DNA from: Panagrolaimus kolymaensis
Lineage: Eukaryota; Nematoda; Chromadorea; Rhabditida; Panagrolaimidae
Assembly (NCBI GenBank): GCA_028622995.1
Contig: JAJQJQ010000002.1
Location: forward strand, 248,001 to 312,000
Reading direction: 5' to 3'
DNA length: 64,000 nt
Under the pieces are notes generated by a model. The model saw nothing but the letters and a program-made list of their open reading frames with translations. It ran no database searches and was not told the DNA's origin. Position 1 is the first letter of the stretch; every line of letters begins with the position of its first letter. Positions 23,280 through 35,370 of the stretch are shown here, piece by piece. A program made the position numbers and the translations under genes.

Positions 23280-26200
23280 CGTTATTTTAAATTTTTAAGC
23301 AGTCATAAACCTGGTCGAATCAAATTCAATTGAGTCAGTCGTTAGCAAAAATTTTGCAACACCAAAAAATGGAAAAGTTTCTTTTTTCGACGTCCAAAAA
23401 AAGACGAGAAAAGACGTTCGAGAAAAGATTTTTTTATCATTGTTTCATAAACTTTTTGATGATTGTTATTATACGAAGGGCAAAGAACCATCGGAAGGAG
23501 AGGAGAAGAGTAGGACACGTATTTATTTACTTTTTTTGGAAGATGAATGAAATGAAAAAGTTATATTTTGTGTGCGTGTCATGTCTGTCGTCTGGGTTTA
23601 GGTTTGTTGAACAATAAAAATTCTCTTTTTTTTGCGCATTTTTTCTTTTTTTTATCGTCTGCTCCATTTTTTTCAAAAGTTATAAGATCTTTGTCGTCTG
23701 CTCTTTTTTTGGTCATTATTTAATTTAAGTTTGAAACAAGAACTTTTGCAATTTTTATAGTAAAAAATGCAACATTTAATGAACTTTCAATGGCCACGAT
23801 CAAGCTGCTGCCATTACTTTTTTTACGTTTCAACGTAGCAAATATTTTTTATAATGGCGAAATTATTCTTCCTTTTTAATTTCTTTCTATGATAATCTCA
23901 ACTTTATTTCTAGAAATTAGTGAACATTCCTTCCAAATCCAAGCCACTTTTTTGTTGAAAACGTGCAATTTTTTATTTTGTTTTTAAAAGTCAAAAATCA
24001 TGAATCTCATTAACATCAACAAAATTCTTTTTTAATGCCAATAAATAATGTAAAACCATGGAAAATAAATAATAGTCTTAAAGACTTGAGAGGGAGTCAT
24101 TATGCAAGTTGATTGAACCCTCGCATCGTAAATTATAAATCTAATTAAGCTTCTTCGTTCAGGAAATCAGATTTTTTCTCCATAAAATCGAGGGAAGAAA
24201 ATTTGCAGGAAAAAAAATATAATGGAAACATTAATTTTCTGATGGTTCTTTGACTTATTTTATAAATGTTTTTTTATGTAACGGATGCTTTAATAAATAA
24301 CGAAACAAAAAAGGCTTGATTTTAGACAAAAACATGTAAAAGAAATATTATGGAAGAAACAATAAATAATCTTATTAACTTTAGTTTATGGACGAAACCA
24401 TTTATGTTGCTGTTGTTTTTTTGTAGAGTGTTTATGAAGAGCGAATTCAATGGAAAAGAAAGCAACGTTTAAAAGTTATACTGTAAATGGTAAATCCGGT
24501 ATATATGTTTATTGTTTTGCAAATTGTTGTTTGCTGCAAGAAAAATAAAATAACAAAGAAAATTGACATTTAAATTTTATTATTTTTCTTTGGTTTAATT
24601 TAAAAAGCTGCAAACCTTTTCATTTTAAACTATTTTTTTTTGTTAATTTCTAAACCTTTAATTATTTTTTGTTTGTTGTCTTTTTAATAAACAAAAAAGG
24701 CCAGGGCTTAAAAACACTTTTAAAAGGTTAATAGGAAATACGAAAAATGAAAATAATACGATATCGCACTTTTCAAAAGGAGTTTCTGCCCGTTTTCTTC
24801 GAGTTCATAATAAACCAATAAATCAGTCACAAATTAATAAGTTATGAATTATAAAAAAGGCTTTGTTTCGATAGTTTCTATTTTACTTTTTAAAGTCCTT
24901 AATCTCATCTCCAGCATTTTTATTTTCAATGAATTTTGAAAACCGCGTTTTTGCAAAATTTATTATATTTTAAAATTTTTATTCTTTTGAAACACTAAAG
25001 CATATTCATATAAACCCTTGTTATTATTGTTTCGTGGTTAAACAAAGAAGCATTGCTTTATATTAAAAAACAGAACAGTGACATCTTTATTTTTATTTTT
25101 CTGGAAAGCAACAAAAATAATATCCACCATGGATACTACATACATCCAAAAGCTTTATTGTTGTCTCTTTCTTTTATTATCAAAAAATAATGCATCTTCC
25201 GCATTTTTTTTGGCAAATCTTTTTTTATTCGTAATTTTTGATCTTTTTTGGTCTCTTTTTTTTTATCATCATCTAAACCAACAAATACCATATGGTGTCT
25301 TTTTTATTTCCTGAACGTTCCTTTTCGACACTTACTTTTGTTGTATGAAAATACCTTTGTAAATTTTTCTCTGAATTCCAAAATAAAAAACTTTAAAATA
25401 ATGACGTTCTTCAATAAACATTTTTTCAAAACTCCAAATTTCCATTTCCAAAGTTTAAAGATTCTTTTGTTTGTTTGTTTTAATATTGAAGACAAAATTT
25501 TTATTGTTCGAAAAGTTAAGGCTATAAATTTTTGGATTTAACTGGAATTTAATTAATAGTCACACTTTTCTAAACCTTTTGTTTATTGAAATAATAAAAA
25601 GAAAAGTCATGATTAATTTATTTCCAGAATTTAATTGAGAAGTCAACAAAGGCAACGTTAAAGTTTCGTCCACATTAAAAACCTTAGATTTACTGTAACT
25701 TTTTTTTCTTCAATTTTTATATTTGCACGAAAGATCCAAATTTGAGCTAATTTAGGTTCTGCCATTTGGAAATTTAATTTATTTTATAATAACACCATTG
25801 CATGTTATTGCACTTTCATAAATAAACTTGTGCATGTATTTACGGTATCAGTCACTTGAGTAATCATCACACTTTCATCATTTTGCGTGTTCTCAATTTC
25901 AATTTTCTAAATTGCATAAAACTTTGAAGAAAAAAAACTTAAAATTTTATATTTTATTATGAAAATTAAAAAATCTTTTCCTTTTTGAAAACAATAGTTT
26001 TTAACTTTTTTCGTTTTAAGCAACAAAAAAAATAATAAAACAATTAAAAAAAGTATTTTCGCATGCTCTTTTTTTCTTTTTGTTTCACTTCACTTTTTTG
26101 TTGAAATCCAAAAAATGAATGACCTTTGAATTTGAATTTTTATTTACAAAAAACCATTTTGTTTAACTCTTGGAAATTTTTCGTGAACGACCTTAGCGTG

Positions 26201-28030
26201 AGGTTTTTTTGTAAGTTTAAAATAGCAAAAATGGGAGGGGTGAAAAAAAACTTATATGCTTCAACAACGATGAAATCAGAAAGCCTGTTTTGGGTTTTTA
26301 GCCTTTCTCAATTCTGAAATAAGATAGAGCGAGTTAACGATAAAAATGGAAGGGAAAAAATGCTTCTGCCATTTTTATTTTCTTCCGCTTAGTTAAATCT
26401 TGTAGCCTTTTTAGTAAAAAATATATATTTTAAGAGAGAGAGAAAGGATTATTTAAATTATTTTAGGATGATTCAATTTGATAGAAGAAAAAGGATTCTT
26501 GGGTTCATGAAGGTTCAAATCGTTGATGTTGTTGTTGTCGATGTTGTGGTCATCTAAGAATTATTGGTTGTTGTTGTTGATATAGAAAATGAGTGTTGGG
26601 GTTTACGTTTTTTTTTCAGCAAAAAATTTTGTTTACCAAAAAATTGAGTAAACCATATTTTGGTCTCTTTTTTGGGTTTTAAAACACAAACGTAAAACCA
26701 TAGCTTTAAACCAATCGCAGCCTCCCCAATTTTTTTTTTGATTAAACACTTAATTCGATAAATTTTTGGAGAGAGTGGAGAAAATCTCTCCATGCTTAAA
26801 ATGGTTTAGTCTAAAAATGGAAAACGTCATTCTTTTTTTCGGTAGTAGTAGCAACGTCACCTTTTTTTTATGTAGCGCCGAACAAATCAAAACTCTGCAA
26901 TGCTCGATTGAAAAGCTGATTCCATAAGTTTTGCAATATTAACTCATTCATTAAAATCGAAACTATCATAAACTTAAAACTTAATCCTATTTCCTTTTTT
27001 TATTTTCTTCAAAAAAGGAATATTTTAAATTTCCAAAAGCTTACAAAAAAAACATTCAAAATGACAGCGTCAAAATAACATAGGCACAAGTTAAATTTTT
27101 CAAGACAAGTAGGATACATATATCTATCTCATTATATCTGTCAATTAAATGGTTTTTTTCATTCACGTGTTTTTTATATAAACTGAAAACAAAACAAAAA
27201 AGAAAAAGGTTTTTTGCTTCTTTGCAAAAAAAAATTGTCATTGACTCATTAGCGAGCTGACCTCCCAGGAGAAAATTAGAAAAGAGTCTTCTTCATTTCT
27301 TCCATTTTCCATCGATGCTTCTTCTTCCTTCATTACTTCTTCATTTGCTTACTTGATTCACTATTTTTTCTTTCTTTTTCTTATTTCCTTTTTTCGCGTT
27401 GAAGCTACAAAGACACACACGTAAACTATATTGGTCGAGTCTGATGATGCTTATTTTTTTCTTCTTGGATCTTTTTTTGATTCTTTAAATGGTTTGTTTG
27501 TTTGTTTGTTTACTTGTTGATGGCTAAGTAAAATATGGAACAGTGATCAGCTTTTGAGGAAGTTAGATGAGGATTTCTTATACGGGTTTCATAAAAAAAT
27601 TGTGCATAGAAATTGACGGCAGCCATTTCATCAAGTCTTTAAATAATCAAAAAAACTTGAGTAGCACATAAGCCACCAATAAAAAAAAGGCACGTTTAAA
27701 ACTTGTAGCAAGTCAGTCAGTCAGTCTATCTTCCTCGTCTTTTATAAGGAAATGAAGAAAAACTAAATGTTAATTATTGTTTGCAAGAGGGGAGGTCTTC
27801 CTTCATTCTCTTTCTCAATGTTTGACTTCTGTCAGCGGGAAGTCCATTTATTTTGAGAAGAAGCCTTCAATTTTCCTTATTCTTCGTCTTATTCGTGCCT
27901 TCTTGTTTGATGTAAATGAATGAATGTTCTTTTGTCTTGTTGGCTGAAAAAAAATTTATTGCCTCTTGTTTTAAAAAATATGCGTTTACCAAATCAAAAA
28001 ATCTTCTAAAAAAGCAAAATTTTAAATTTC
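23280..28030. other. Gene-poor region
   Basis: About 4.8 kb between divergent UGT and GPCR genes. Long T and A runs and a short GTTT tandem repeat near 27495. I find no exon with balanced codon use and flanking splice sites. It could hold the GPCR promoter, since such genes often have long upstream regions. Confidence 0.5.
27492..27515. repeat. GTTT microsatellite
   Basis: Several tandem GTTT units (GTTTGTTTGTTTGTTT). A simple repeat with no visible role. Confidence 0.7.
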
Positions 28031-28032
28031 AG
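28023..28032 (+). promoter_or_regulatory. Candidate trans-splice acceptor
   Basis: TAAATTTCAG followed by GGTTTTG, 36 bases before the GPCR ATG and with no upstream exon. Fits a spliced-leader site. Confidence 0.45.
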
Positions 28033-28067
28033 GGTTTTGTTGTTATTCCAAAAAAATATATTTAAAT

Positions 28068-29813
28068 ATGGGTTATTCTATGGCTGGTGAAGAAGTAACA
28101 TCATTAAATTTTTCAAATAATGAAAGTTTCAAAGATGAATCAACAACAATGGTGGATTATAAAAATGCTCAAATTTGGTTGGATATCAGTGATATTTGTG
28201 AAGGAATTTATCCAATTCAAGCATTTTTTGGAATTTCTGGAAATATTGTTAATTTATTTGTTCTTTTTTCAAAAAGCATGAAAGGAAGGTATGTCTGCCA
28301 AAAAATGAACACCATAAACAGAATCAAAGGTTAAAAAAAAGTAACCTATAGCTTTTTAAATGTTTGATGACTTCCATAAACTTTATTAAAAAAATCCCAG
28401 AGAAGACAATCCTATTAATTTTTTCAGAACCAATATATTATTATCTCTTGTTGCAATAGCAGATATTTTATTTCTTTCATTATTATCAATAAATTATCTT
28501 GGACGTTATAATTTTTTAATTAAACAATCATCTCATTGTATACAAAGTAATTCATCTGTTTTCTAAAATTAACTTTAAAAAAATCAACATTTTTTAGCTA
28601 CTCCAAACTCTTGTATGACATGGTTTTATAGCTTTTACATTAGTATAAAATCCCAATTAACTTTTTCAATAAATTTATGTTCCATTGCGAGTACATGGTA
28701 ATAATACCTTCTTTACTGTAGCCATGAAAACTATAAAAGAAGTAAAAATAAATTTTATAGGTTAATAATTACAGTATGCTTTGATCGTTTATGGGCGATA
28801 AAAGCTCCATTAAAATGTCATGGAGCTACATGTTCTAAAGGAATATTCTTTTGTGTCACGGCTATTTGTTTATTAAGCGTCGGATTAACACTATTCCATA
28901 ATTTTGCATTTCAAGTTTTACCAAATAACAGCACCGCGGATATTAATGTTGATGGAATGAATGTAAGTAGCTTATTGAGATTGCAACCTAATTCACAAAC
29001 ACATCTTCCAATTTTTTGCTAACAAACTTTTTTGCAGAATGGCATCCATTTAATGCAACCATCACCCTATCAATTACAAATGAAAATTGGAGCAATCTTA
29101 GGTGTTTGTTTTCATATAATTGTACCTATGTTTTTACTCGTCATTTCTAATTCTCTTTTACTTTATTATCTTCGAAATCGAACACAAAATTTTCAAGTTC
29201 AACGTTGGAATGCAAGCAAAAATTCATTTGATTCTTATCCATCCAACAATGATCACGCGGATGAGAATCGGTAAGATCATAGCTTTTTAGTCTATCCCAA
29301 ACACCCTCGCGTTTTTTAGAAGTTCAAAAATTTGGTCTAAGCGTCATTCAACAAATGAACGAAAAATAACTATGACAGTATTTTTTATTGTTTGTAATTA
29401 TATTGTTACAAATATTCCATCAGGAATATTATTTATTTTTATTTATATCATTAATAGTGGAATGTGGTATAAATCTCATCGAGATAGTGCATTGGTTTTA
29501 TTATCCACGGGAATTGTAGTATTTGGGAAAATTGCAAACTTCTTTCTTCTTTGTCATTCAAGGTAAGTAAGCAACGGAGCAAACAAGCGATGACATAATC
29601 ATGAGAAACAGAAAAAAGTCTTTCACAACACTACCACTTTCATAAAGTTTTCTTATTCAAAGAAGGCTAATAATAATTCCCTTTTACAGCGCTTATTTCC
29701 GACGACAACTTTACAAACAATGCTTTCAAAAAATTTGCAGCTTTCGTCGTCATCGAGCTCAACCTCCTCGAGTTCATTACACAAAGATCGAAGGAGTCGA
29801 TATTCGAAATTAA
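28068..29813 (+). CDS. Rhodopsin-family GPCR, neuropeptide-receptor type
   Basis: About seven exons encode a seven-helix receptor of about 430 residues. Helix 1 has GISGNIVNLFVLF with the family Asn; helix 2 has SLVAIADILFL with the Asp; helix 3 ends FDRLWAI, a variant of the DRY motif; helix 5 has HIIVPMFLLV with the Pro; helix 6 has TNIPSGILFIF. Helix 7 runs into KIANFFLLCHSS and AYFRRQL, the nematode and insect neuropeptide-receptor form of NPxxY followed by helix 8. The extracellular N-terminus has several Asn-x-Ser/Thr sites. The closest relatives are probably FMRFamide-like or similar nematode peptide receptors; the ligand is unknown. The start at 28068 is the first ATG after a splice acceptor. 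An AATAAA at 29952-29957 is the likely poly(A) signal. Confidence 0.88.
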
Positions 29814-30166
29814 TCTTTTGAATCTCCAACCATCACCTTTTTTAAATACTTCTTTTCTGATCTCCAACACACATACATATTTGTAGCGAACAACAACCTT
29901 CAGGTTTAAAAAATTCATAATATATTGTAAAGTTATTTTGTATGTAGTTTCAATAAAATTCTAAAGATAATTCAAAGATTGTTAACATACATAATTTATG
30001 GATTTTTTGTGAAGGAAACAATAACACAAAGTTAAAAATAAAAAATAAATAAGCAACCATAATTATGGTGAAAATTGTTAGTAAAAGTTTTTATAGATGA
30101 TGTGAAAAATCTTACAATTTTGGTAAAATTGTTAATGCAAATAAGTACGTAATTGACTCTCTCAAA
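29814..30166. other. Convergent 3' intergenic region
   Basis: Shared 3' region of the GPCR and LAMTOR5 genes. Contains the GPCR AATAAA; nothing else is seen. Confidence 0.5.
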
Positions 30167-30571
30167 TTATTCTGATTCATTGTCTTCAGCATCTTCACAA
30201 ATATCAACTTTAGCTGGTGATGGAAGGTTTCGATGAACAGCAACAATAATGCTTGCATTTCGAGCAACAACTACTTTAGAATTGGATGAGGTTAAAGTAA
30301 TTATCGGAGTGGGTGAATCAGGATTGGAATTAATACCCGAACTAATTTGAACTAATTGGGATAAAATTGCTGCAGATGATTCGGATAAAGTGCCTTCATG
30401 GTAAAAAGGTTGCCCTCGTTCATCAGTGCATAATACACCTTTAACATTGCTTTGCGCCATCCTATAACCAACAAGTAAATCATGAACAAAAAGTTTTAAA
30501 AAAACTAACACATCCTTTGCGTTTGCTTTAAAGGATTCTTCGAGAGGTGACAGTTTTTGCAGCGCATTCAT
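30167..30571 (-). CDS. LAMTOR5: Ragulator subunit LAMTOR5 (HBXIP homologue)
   Basis: Two exons give about 115 residues. LAMTOR5 is a roadblock-fold subunit of the Ragulator complex that tethers Rag GTPases and TORC1 to lysosomes. The match to animal LAMTOR5 is clear: KGVLCTDERGQPFYHEGTLS, then ILSQLVQISS, TPIITLTSSNSKVVVARN and IIVAVHR. Start MNALQKLSP at 30571 lies immediately after a TTTAG acceptor (30573-30575), which supports it; the intron joins KANAKDV to MAQSN. An acidic tail (ICEDAEDNESE) extends past the usual C-terminus. The ATG is only 190 bases from the DCN-1 stop on the same strand, so the two may share an operon. Confidence 0.9.
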   Translation of the reverse strand: MNALQKLSPLEESFKANAKDVLVFLKLFVHDLLVGYRMAQSNVKGVLCTDERGQPFYHEGTLSESSAAILSQLVQISSGINSNPDSPTPIITLTSSNSKVVVARNASIIVAVHRNLPSPAKVDICEDAEDNESE

Positions 30572-30572
30572 T

Positions 30573-30580
30573 CTAAATAT
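30573..30580 (-). promoter_or_regulatory. Candidate trans-splice acceptor of LAMTOR5
   Basis: Minus-strand ATATTTAG is followed at once by AATG. The acceptor abuts the start codon, with no coding exon in front. Confidence 0.55.
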
Positions 30581-30760
30581 TTTGTATTCTACAGGTTTAA
30601 AAAAGGGGTAAAAGTACTTGGTTACAACCAATTTTGTAAAAGATAAATATATTTTACACAAATACGAAATTTAATAAAATCAAGAACAAAGTAAACAAAA
30701 AGTTTAATACACAAGAAAACAAAAGAACAGAAAGTTTAAAATGTTGTTTCTTTGCATACT

Positions 30761-31728
30761 TCATGGCTCCATTGGTTCACCTTTTCTTTCTTTCACGCAA
30801 TAATCAACATATTCATCAATTCGAACCGGCCAAGCACCTTCATTATCATAATTTGAAAGATCTTCATCAACTGTATTCAAAAATTCTAAGTACAAGGACC
30901 ATTCATCTTTGGTGACACCACGATTTTGCTTTTCAAGAAAATTGATCCAATGTTCAACTCGACGATTATCACCGAAAATGATTCTCCAATACGCTACAGC
31001 GATATTGAGAGGGAGACCACGAGAAGCCAGAGATTTAGCATAGTTGAATGTAAAAAGATAAAACTTTCTAAATGCTGCAGGATCTTGAATTTGACTGGCT
31101 GAGTTTTTCATCCACGATGCAAGTTTTTCAATGGTATCACACCTAAAAAAAGAAAAAGATTAGAAAGCAAAACGTTTCATATAAAAGCTTACCGAATTTC
31201 TTTCATTCCATTCAACCATTCAGCTTTAGAAAATTCACATTGAATTTCAGCATTGAGTTTCCAAGCCAAAATAAGGACACTTCGATCAGATGGATCAATA
31301 TGAACATCACTCAATAGCCGAGTAATACCATGTGGACCAATTTTTCCTGGTAGCTTATCTTCTGGATCTATAAAGTTTCATACGTTAAAATCGTTAGAAA
31401 ATGGAAGGAATATATTCTTTAGCTGATAATATAAGAAATGTACATACCATCAGCATATTTTTTAAACATTGTTTCAGCACCAGAATTGTCATAACGCCGA
31501 GAATCGCGAGATGGTGGAGCAGAATAAGCTGGATTTGAAAAGAATGCATCAGCTGCACGTTCAACATTCCAATCAGTTTGCTGTAAAATTGTCAGAGCGA
31601 TTGATTCATCAGCTTGAGTAAATGCGACCATTTGTCTAACCTAAAAATAACCCATTATAGTTGTTTGCTTGCAAACTAGATAAAAGAAAACATACCTTAG
31701 TTTGTTGAGCACGATTTAGACGATTCAT
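30761..31728 (-). CDS. dcn-1: DCN-1, cullin neddylation E3 co-factor
   Basis: Four exons encode about 255 residues. DCN1-like proteins bind UBC12 and cullins and speed NEDD8 transfer onto cullin-RING ligases. The N-terminal UBA-like domain (MNRLNRAQQTKVRQM, then ILQQTDWNVERAADAFF) and the C-terminal PONY domain (GPHGITRLLSDV, LAWKLNAEIQCEFS, KFYLFTFNYAKS, GAWPVRIDEYVDYC) are both complete. The start at 31728 was chosen because MNRL-type N-termini are conserved in this family. The frame stays open upstream for about 20 codons and encodes a basic AAKRKKVSS stretch, but without an ATG. Placed just upstream of LAMTOR5 and about 0.7 kb downstream of NSE2 on the same strand. Confidence 0.93.
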
Positions 31729-32436
31729 TTCAGCATCCACAAATTCCGTACTCGAGACCTTCTTACGTTTAGCTGCACTCGCCACGATGAAATATTAGAA
31801 TGGCACAATGGCCCTAAATGATTGTTGATACAAAAATGATGGAAAGAAAAATATACAAACAAAAAGGTTGATTAAGAAATTTAATAAATCGTGATGGTGG
31901 TTGTTCGAGAAAAATTTGAAAAAATGGTTTGAAAAAAAATTTGCTAATGATCAACCAACTATTTTTCTCTCTCATTTTTTTTCTTCGCTTCGTGAAGTAG
32001 TTGCGTGAAGAATAAAACGCCACAAATTTAGATTTCAAAGGCACAATTTGAAAATGTTTTTGTTTTCCATTTCCTTCGAGCAACATCATCTATGAATGAA
32101 AATTCAATAAAAGCTTATGAGATTTTTCAATGCTAAAGGTTTATCATTTAATTATCATTTAACGATTCCACTATAGTTTTATAATTTTACATAGGTGAAT
32201 TCTAGTGAGGTGTAAATATTTTCTAATTTTCGTAAGTTGCTGTATTTCTCCATACCAACCTTACCTTTATTTCGACTTAAAGCACAAAACTAAATAAAAA
32301 TATTCTTATTATCCTTCAACAAGAAAATATTGCAAAAACAGGTAAATTTTATTTACAACATTCAAAAGAAAACAATGAAAGTAAGAAAATTAACAACAGA
32401 GATCTTTAACTTTGAAAGCAAAAAAGAAACAAAGAA
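31729..32436. other. Intergenic between NSE2 and DCN-1
   Basis: About 700 bases without a supported exon. This larger gap may separate two operons or carry a DCN-1 promoter. Confidence 0.4.
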
Positions 32437-33152
32437 TTAACGTTCAAGAACAGCAAGATCAAAGAATTCAGGATATGGAACGATATCACCTTCAGCTAAT
32501 TGACGCTTATTGCCGCATCCAGGTTGAGGACATTGACATAGACGACGTTTTTCACGGCTTTCTTTAATAAATGCAGAGATAGTAGGCTGGTTATAAACAT
32601 GACCACAAATTTGATTTTTAACAGGTTCGGTGATACGTTGTTTTGAAATAGGATCTTTCATTCGAACAACAGCTTCTTCACTAATGATTTCTTCTTCAAT
32701 ATCATCACCTTCAGCATTAAGTATGTCTTTTCCTTCTTTAATAACTTTTTTAACTTCGTTTATTGCTTGATGAAGTTGATTATATTGAGGAAGATCTTGA
32801 CTTTTTACTTCATCATAGCTAAAAAGATGAGTTAAAAGTTTTATAAAAATGTTTAAAAGACTTACATAGTTTGATAGTTATTCTTAACAGGTTGCAAAAT
32901 TCTTTCAATGTTTTTAGTTTCTCTTGCAGATACGATATCTTCAGTAATTGTTGCTGTGAGCCGAGCATCCACTTGTTGGTCAATGGCAAATTCTTTTGCA
33001 AGCATATCAAGTTCTTTCATGGATTCAAGAAGTGATTTTTTATTTTCATCTGAAGTTACTGGTTGTTTTTGGAATCCACTTTGAAGACTAACCATTAAAT
33101 CGTGCAATTGATTAATTGCATGAGATTGTTGATAACCTCCACCGTTATACAT
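32437..33152 (-). CDS. NSMCE2: E3 SUMO ligase NSE2 (MMS21) of the SMC5/6 complex
   Basis: Two exons encode about 220 residues. NSE2 docks on SMC5 and attaches SUMO to DNA-repair and cohesion proteins in the nucleus. The N-terminal half is helical and probably forms the SMC5-binding coiled coil. The C-terminal SP-RING is clear: DPISKQRITEPVKNQICGHVY, with the first Cys-His pair, and CQCPQPGCGN with the following Cys pair, then the LAEGDIVPYPEF tail typical of NSE2 rather than PIAS. Start MYNGGGYQQ at 33152 directly follows an ACAG acceptor, which supports it. Only 173 bases from the COQ6 stop on the same strand. Confidence 0.88.
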
Positions 33153-33163
33153 TCTGTAAAACT
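33153..33163 (-). promoter_or_regulatory. Candidate trans-splice acceptor of NSE2
   Basis: Minus-strand TTTTACAG followed by AATG. Within an inter-gene gap of 173 bases, it would suit an SL2-type operon acceptor. Confidence 0.55.
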
Positions 33164-33324
33164 TAAAAACATTAAAAATTACAGAAAACCGAAAAGATTA
33201 CAAAGAGATATAATAAAGGCAGAAAACCTTTAACTAACAAACAACAGACAAAAAGTAAAAATTATTATTTATTATAATTATGACGGAATCCTATAAAAAA
33301 CATAACCAATTTTTAATTCATTTT

Positions 33325-35147
33325 CTATTTTGATGCTTGGTAAATGATCAAATCCTAAAAGCGCCGAATTATTAGAATTTACTACATACTCTCAACAAAA
33401 CAAACCTTTAGTGGCATTAATTTATCAAGAGCTGATAATCCTATGGAGCGCATAAAAACGGCAGGACTATAATTTGTTCGATAAAGTCTATTTAACCAAT
33501 CAACACTAATCATCACAGGCATATTCTTTCTTTGACTTTTTGAATCATATTCAGATAAATATGTCATTGAACCAACATCTGCACCTTCTTTTGAAGCTTT
33601 ATCAAGGGTTTTTGAAAGAATTCTTACATCATTCCAACCGAGATTAACACCTTGACCAGCTAATGGATGAATTCGATGAGCTGCATCTCTAAAAATTTTA
33701 ATCGTAAATAAAGTTAAAACTAACAGCAACAAAATGCTTTTGATTGCAAATGTGTACAGTAATCTTGTAATTTGGATACAAACTTTGCACGAATAACAAT
33801 CTTCCATATGCAACTAAAAACAAACAGAAAACATACCCTATGAGAGCAGCTCTTGATTTAACATATTTATCAGCATTACCAAAACCAAGAGGAAAAGCAG
33901 CACGATTATCAGTTTGAAGTGAAACTACCATAGGTAATTGCTTATCATCTTTTTGTAAAGATCGTGGACCAAAAATGGGAATTTTTTCATTTATTTTGTT
34001 TAAAAAGAAAAGTGTTTGATTTGTAAATGAATCTTGAAAAGTATCAGTTTGCTAAAAAATATATATTTCATGACCAATCAATGCATCATAACTTCATACC
34101 AAATAATGATTCAATTCATCAATAAAAACATCAGGTGTAAGACCCATAAGTCGTCGAGCATCTTCATTGCTTGTGGTCCAAACTAGTGAACTTAAATCAG
34201 CTGTTAATGGTAGAAGAGCAATAGGACCAAGAGGAGTAAATCGTTGCCAGGCAATTGAATTTGTTCCATAAGGTGATAGGCTTAAAGTTGCAACAATTGC
34301 CATTTGTTCATAATCCCATTGATTGTATTCAACTCCCATGGCAGCTCGAACACTACTTTTATGACCATCAGCACCAATCTAAAATTATAAATACAGTATT
34401 TTACAACTCCACCACAAAAGTATGAAACTTACAAGTAACGTCGTCTCGAATGTTTTCCCATTATTGAATGTAACTGTAGCTAAATCTCCCAAAGATGGTG
34501 GAACACTAAAAAATAAATGTGAGTAAATATTTTAACTACGACAAAAAATGAGACCATACCAACAAGAAGCGACGAAAGAGTTAGGTTGAATTGTGACATT
34601 TTTACAATCATTTGCTATTTTTTTATACAATGCAGAAACAATGGCATCATTTTCAATAATATAAGCAATTTCTCTATCAGCTGAAAGTTGTTCAAATCGA
34701 ATTTTAGATTCAGAGCAGCTGTCAACAACCTGAAATAATATCAATAAAATCATACCATTAATCCGTGGTTTTCAAACTTACATATAAATCCGTAACTTGT
34801 TTAACTCGATAAGCTTCTAGTTTATCCCATATACCAAATTTTTTAAACATTTTAATAGCAGCCGGTCCAACAGCAAATACTCGATTACTGTAATGTTCAG
34901 GTGGTGAACCCATTGGTTTTGGAATTGATGATTCTAATAAAAGAACTTTATGATGTCGAAGAGAATCCGTTAGACCAATTGAAACTGCCATTGCATTACC
35001 AACTAAACCACCACCAACGATAATAATATCATAAAATTCATTTGAAAATTTAGGTGTTGCAGCTTTTCTTGAAATTATTTCGGCAGTAGTTGTAAGGGAT
35101 CGAGAAAATGATGGAAGAATTAGATTGCGACATGATTGAAGGAGCAT
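33325..35147 (-). CDS. coq-6: COQ6, ubiquinone biosynthesis flavin monooxygenase
   Basis: Seven or eight exons encode about 450 residues. COQ6 hydroxylates C5 of the ubiquinone ring precursor on the matrix side of the inner mitochondrial membrane. The N-terminus ([18 protein letters not shown]) is basic and hydroxylated, fitting a mitochondrial targeting peptide. Then the FAD Rossmann motif [26 protein letters not shown], the GADG loop ([13 protein letters not shown]), and the second FAD motif [18 protein letters not shown] are all present. The final exon is short and ends ASK before a TAG at 33325. The start at 35147 follows a TTTTTTAG acceptor by about ten bases. It sits 224 bases after ENDOV on the same strand. 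Confidence 0.93.
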
Positions 35148-35157
35148 TCTTTGAAAC

Positions 35158-35167
35158 CTAAAAAATG
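35158..35167 (-). promoter_or_regulatory. Candidate trans-splice acceptor of COQ6
   Basis: Minus-strand TTTTTTAG, ten bases before the COQ6 ATG, in the ENDOV-COQ6 gap. Confidence 0.5.
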
Positions 35168-35370
35168 AAGGAAAATTAGTGGAAGCAAAGAAAGAATAGT
35201 TAAAATAATGAACCGAGTACTAAACGGTCTTTGACAATTTAAAACAAAAATAAACACAATAAATAACTTTATTATTTTACGTCATTATTATTTCGAACCC
35301 GATTATTATCAACAAACAAACAAAAATACATACAATTATTGCACATTTTTAATACAAAGAAAGAAACAAA

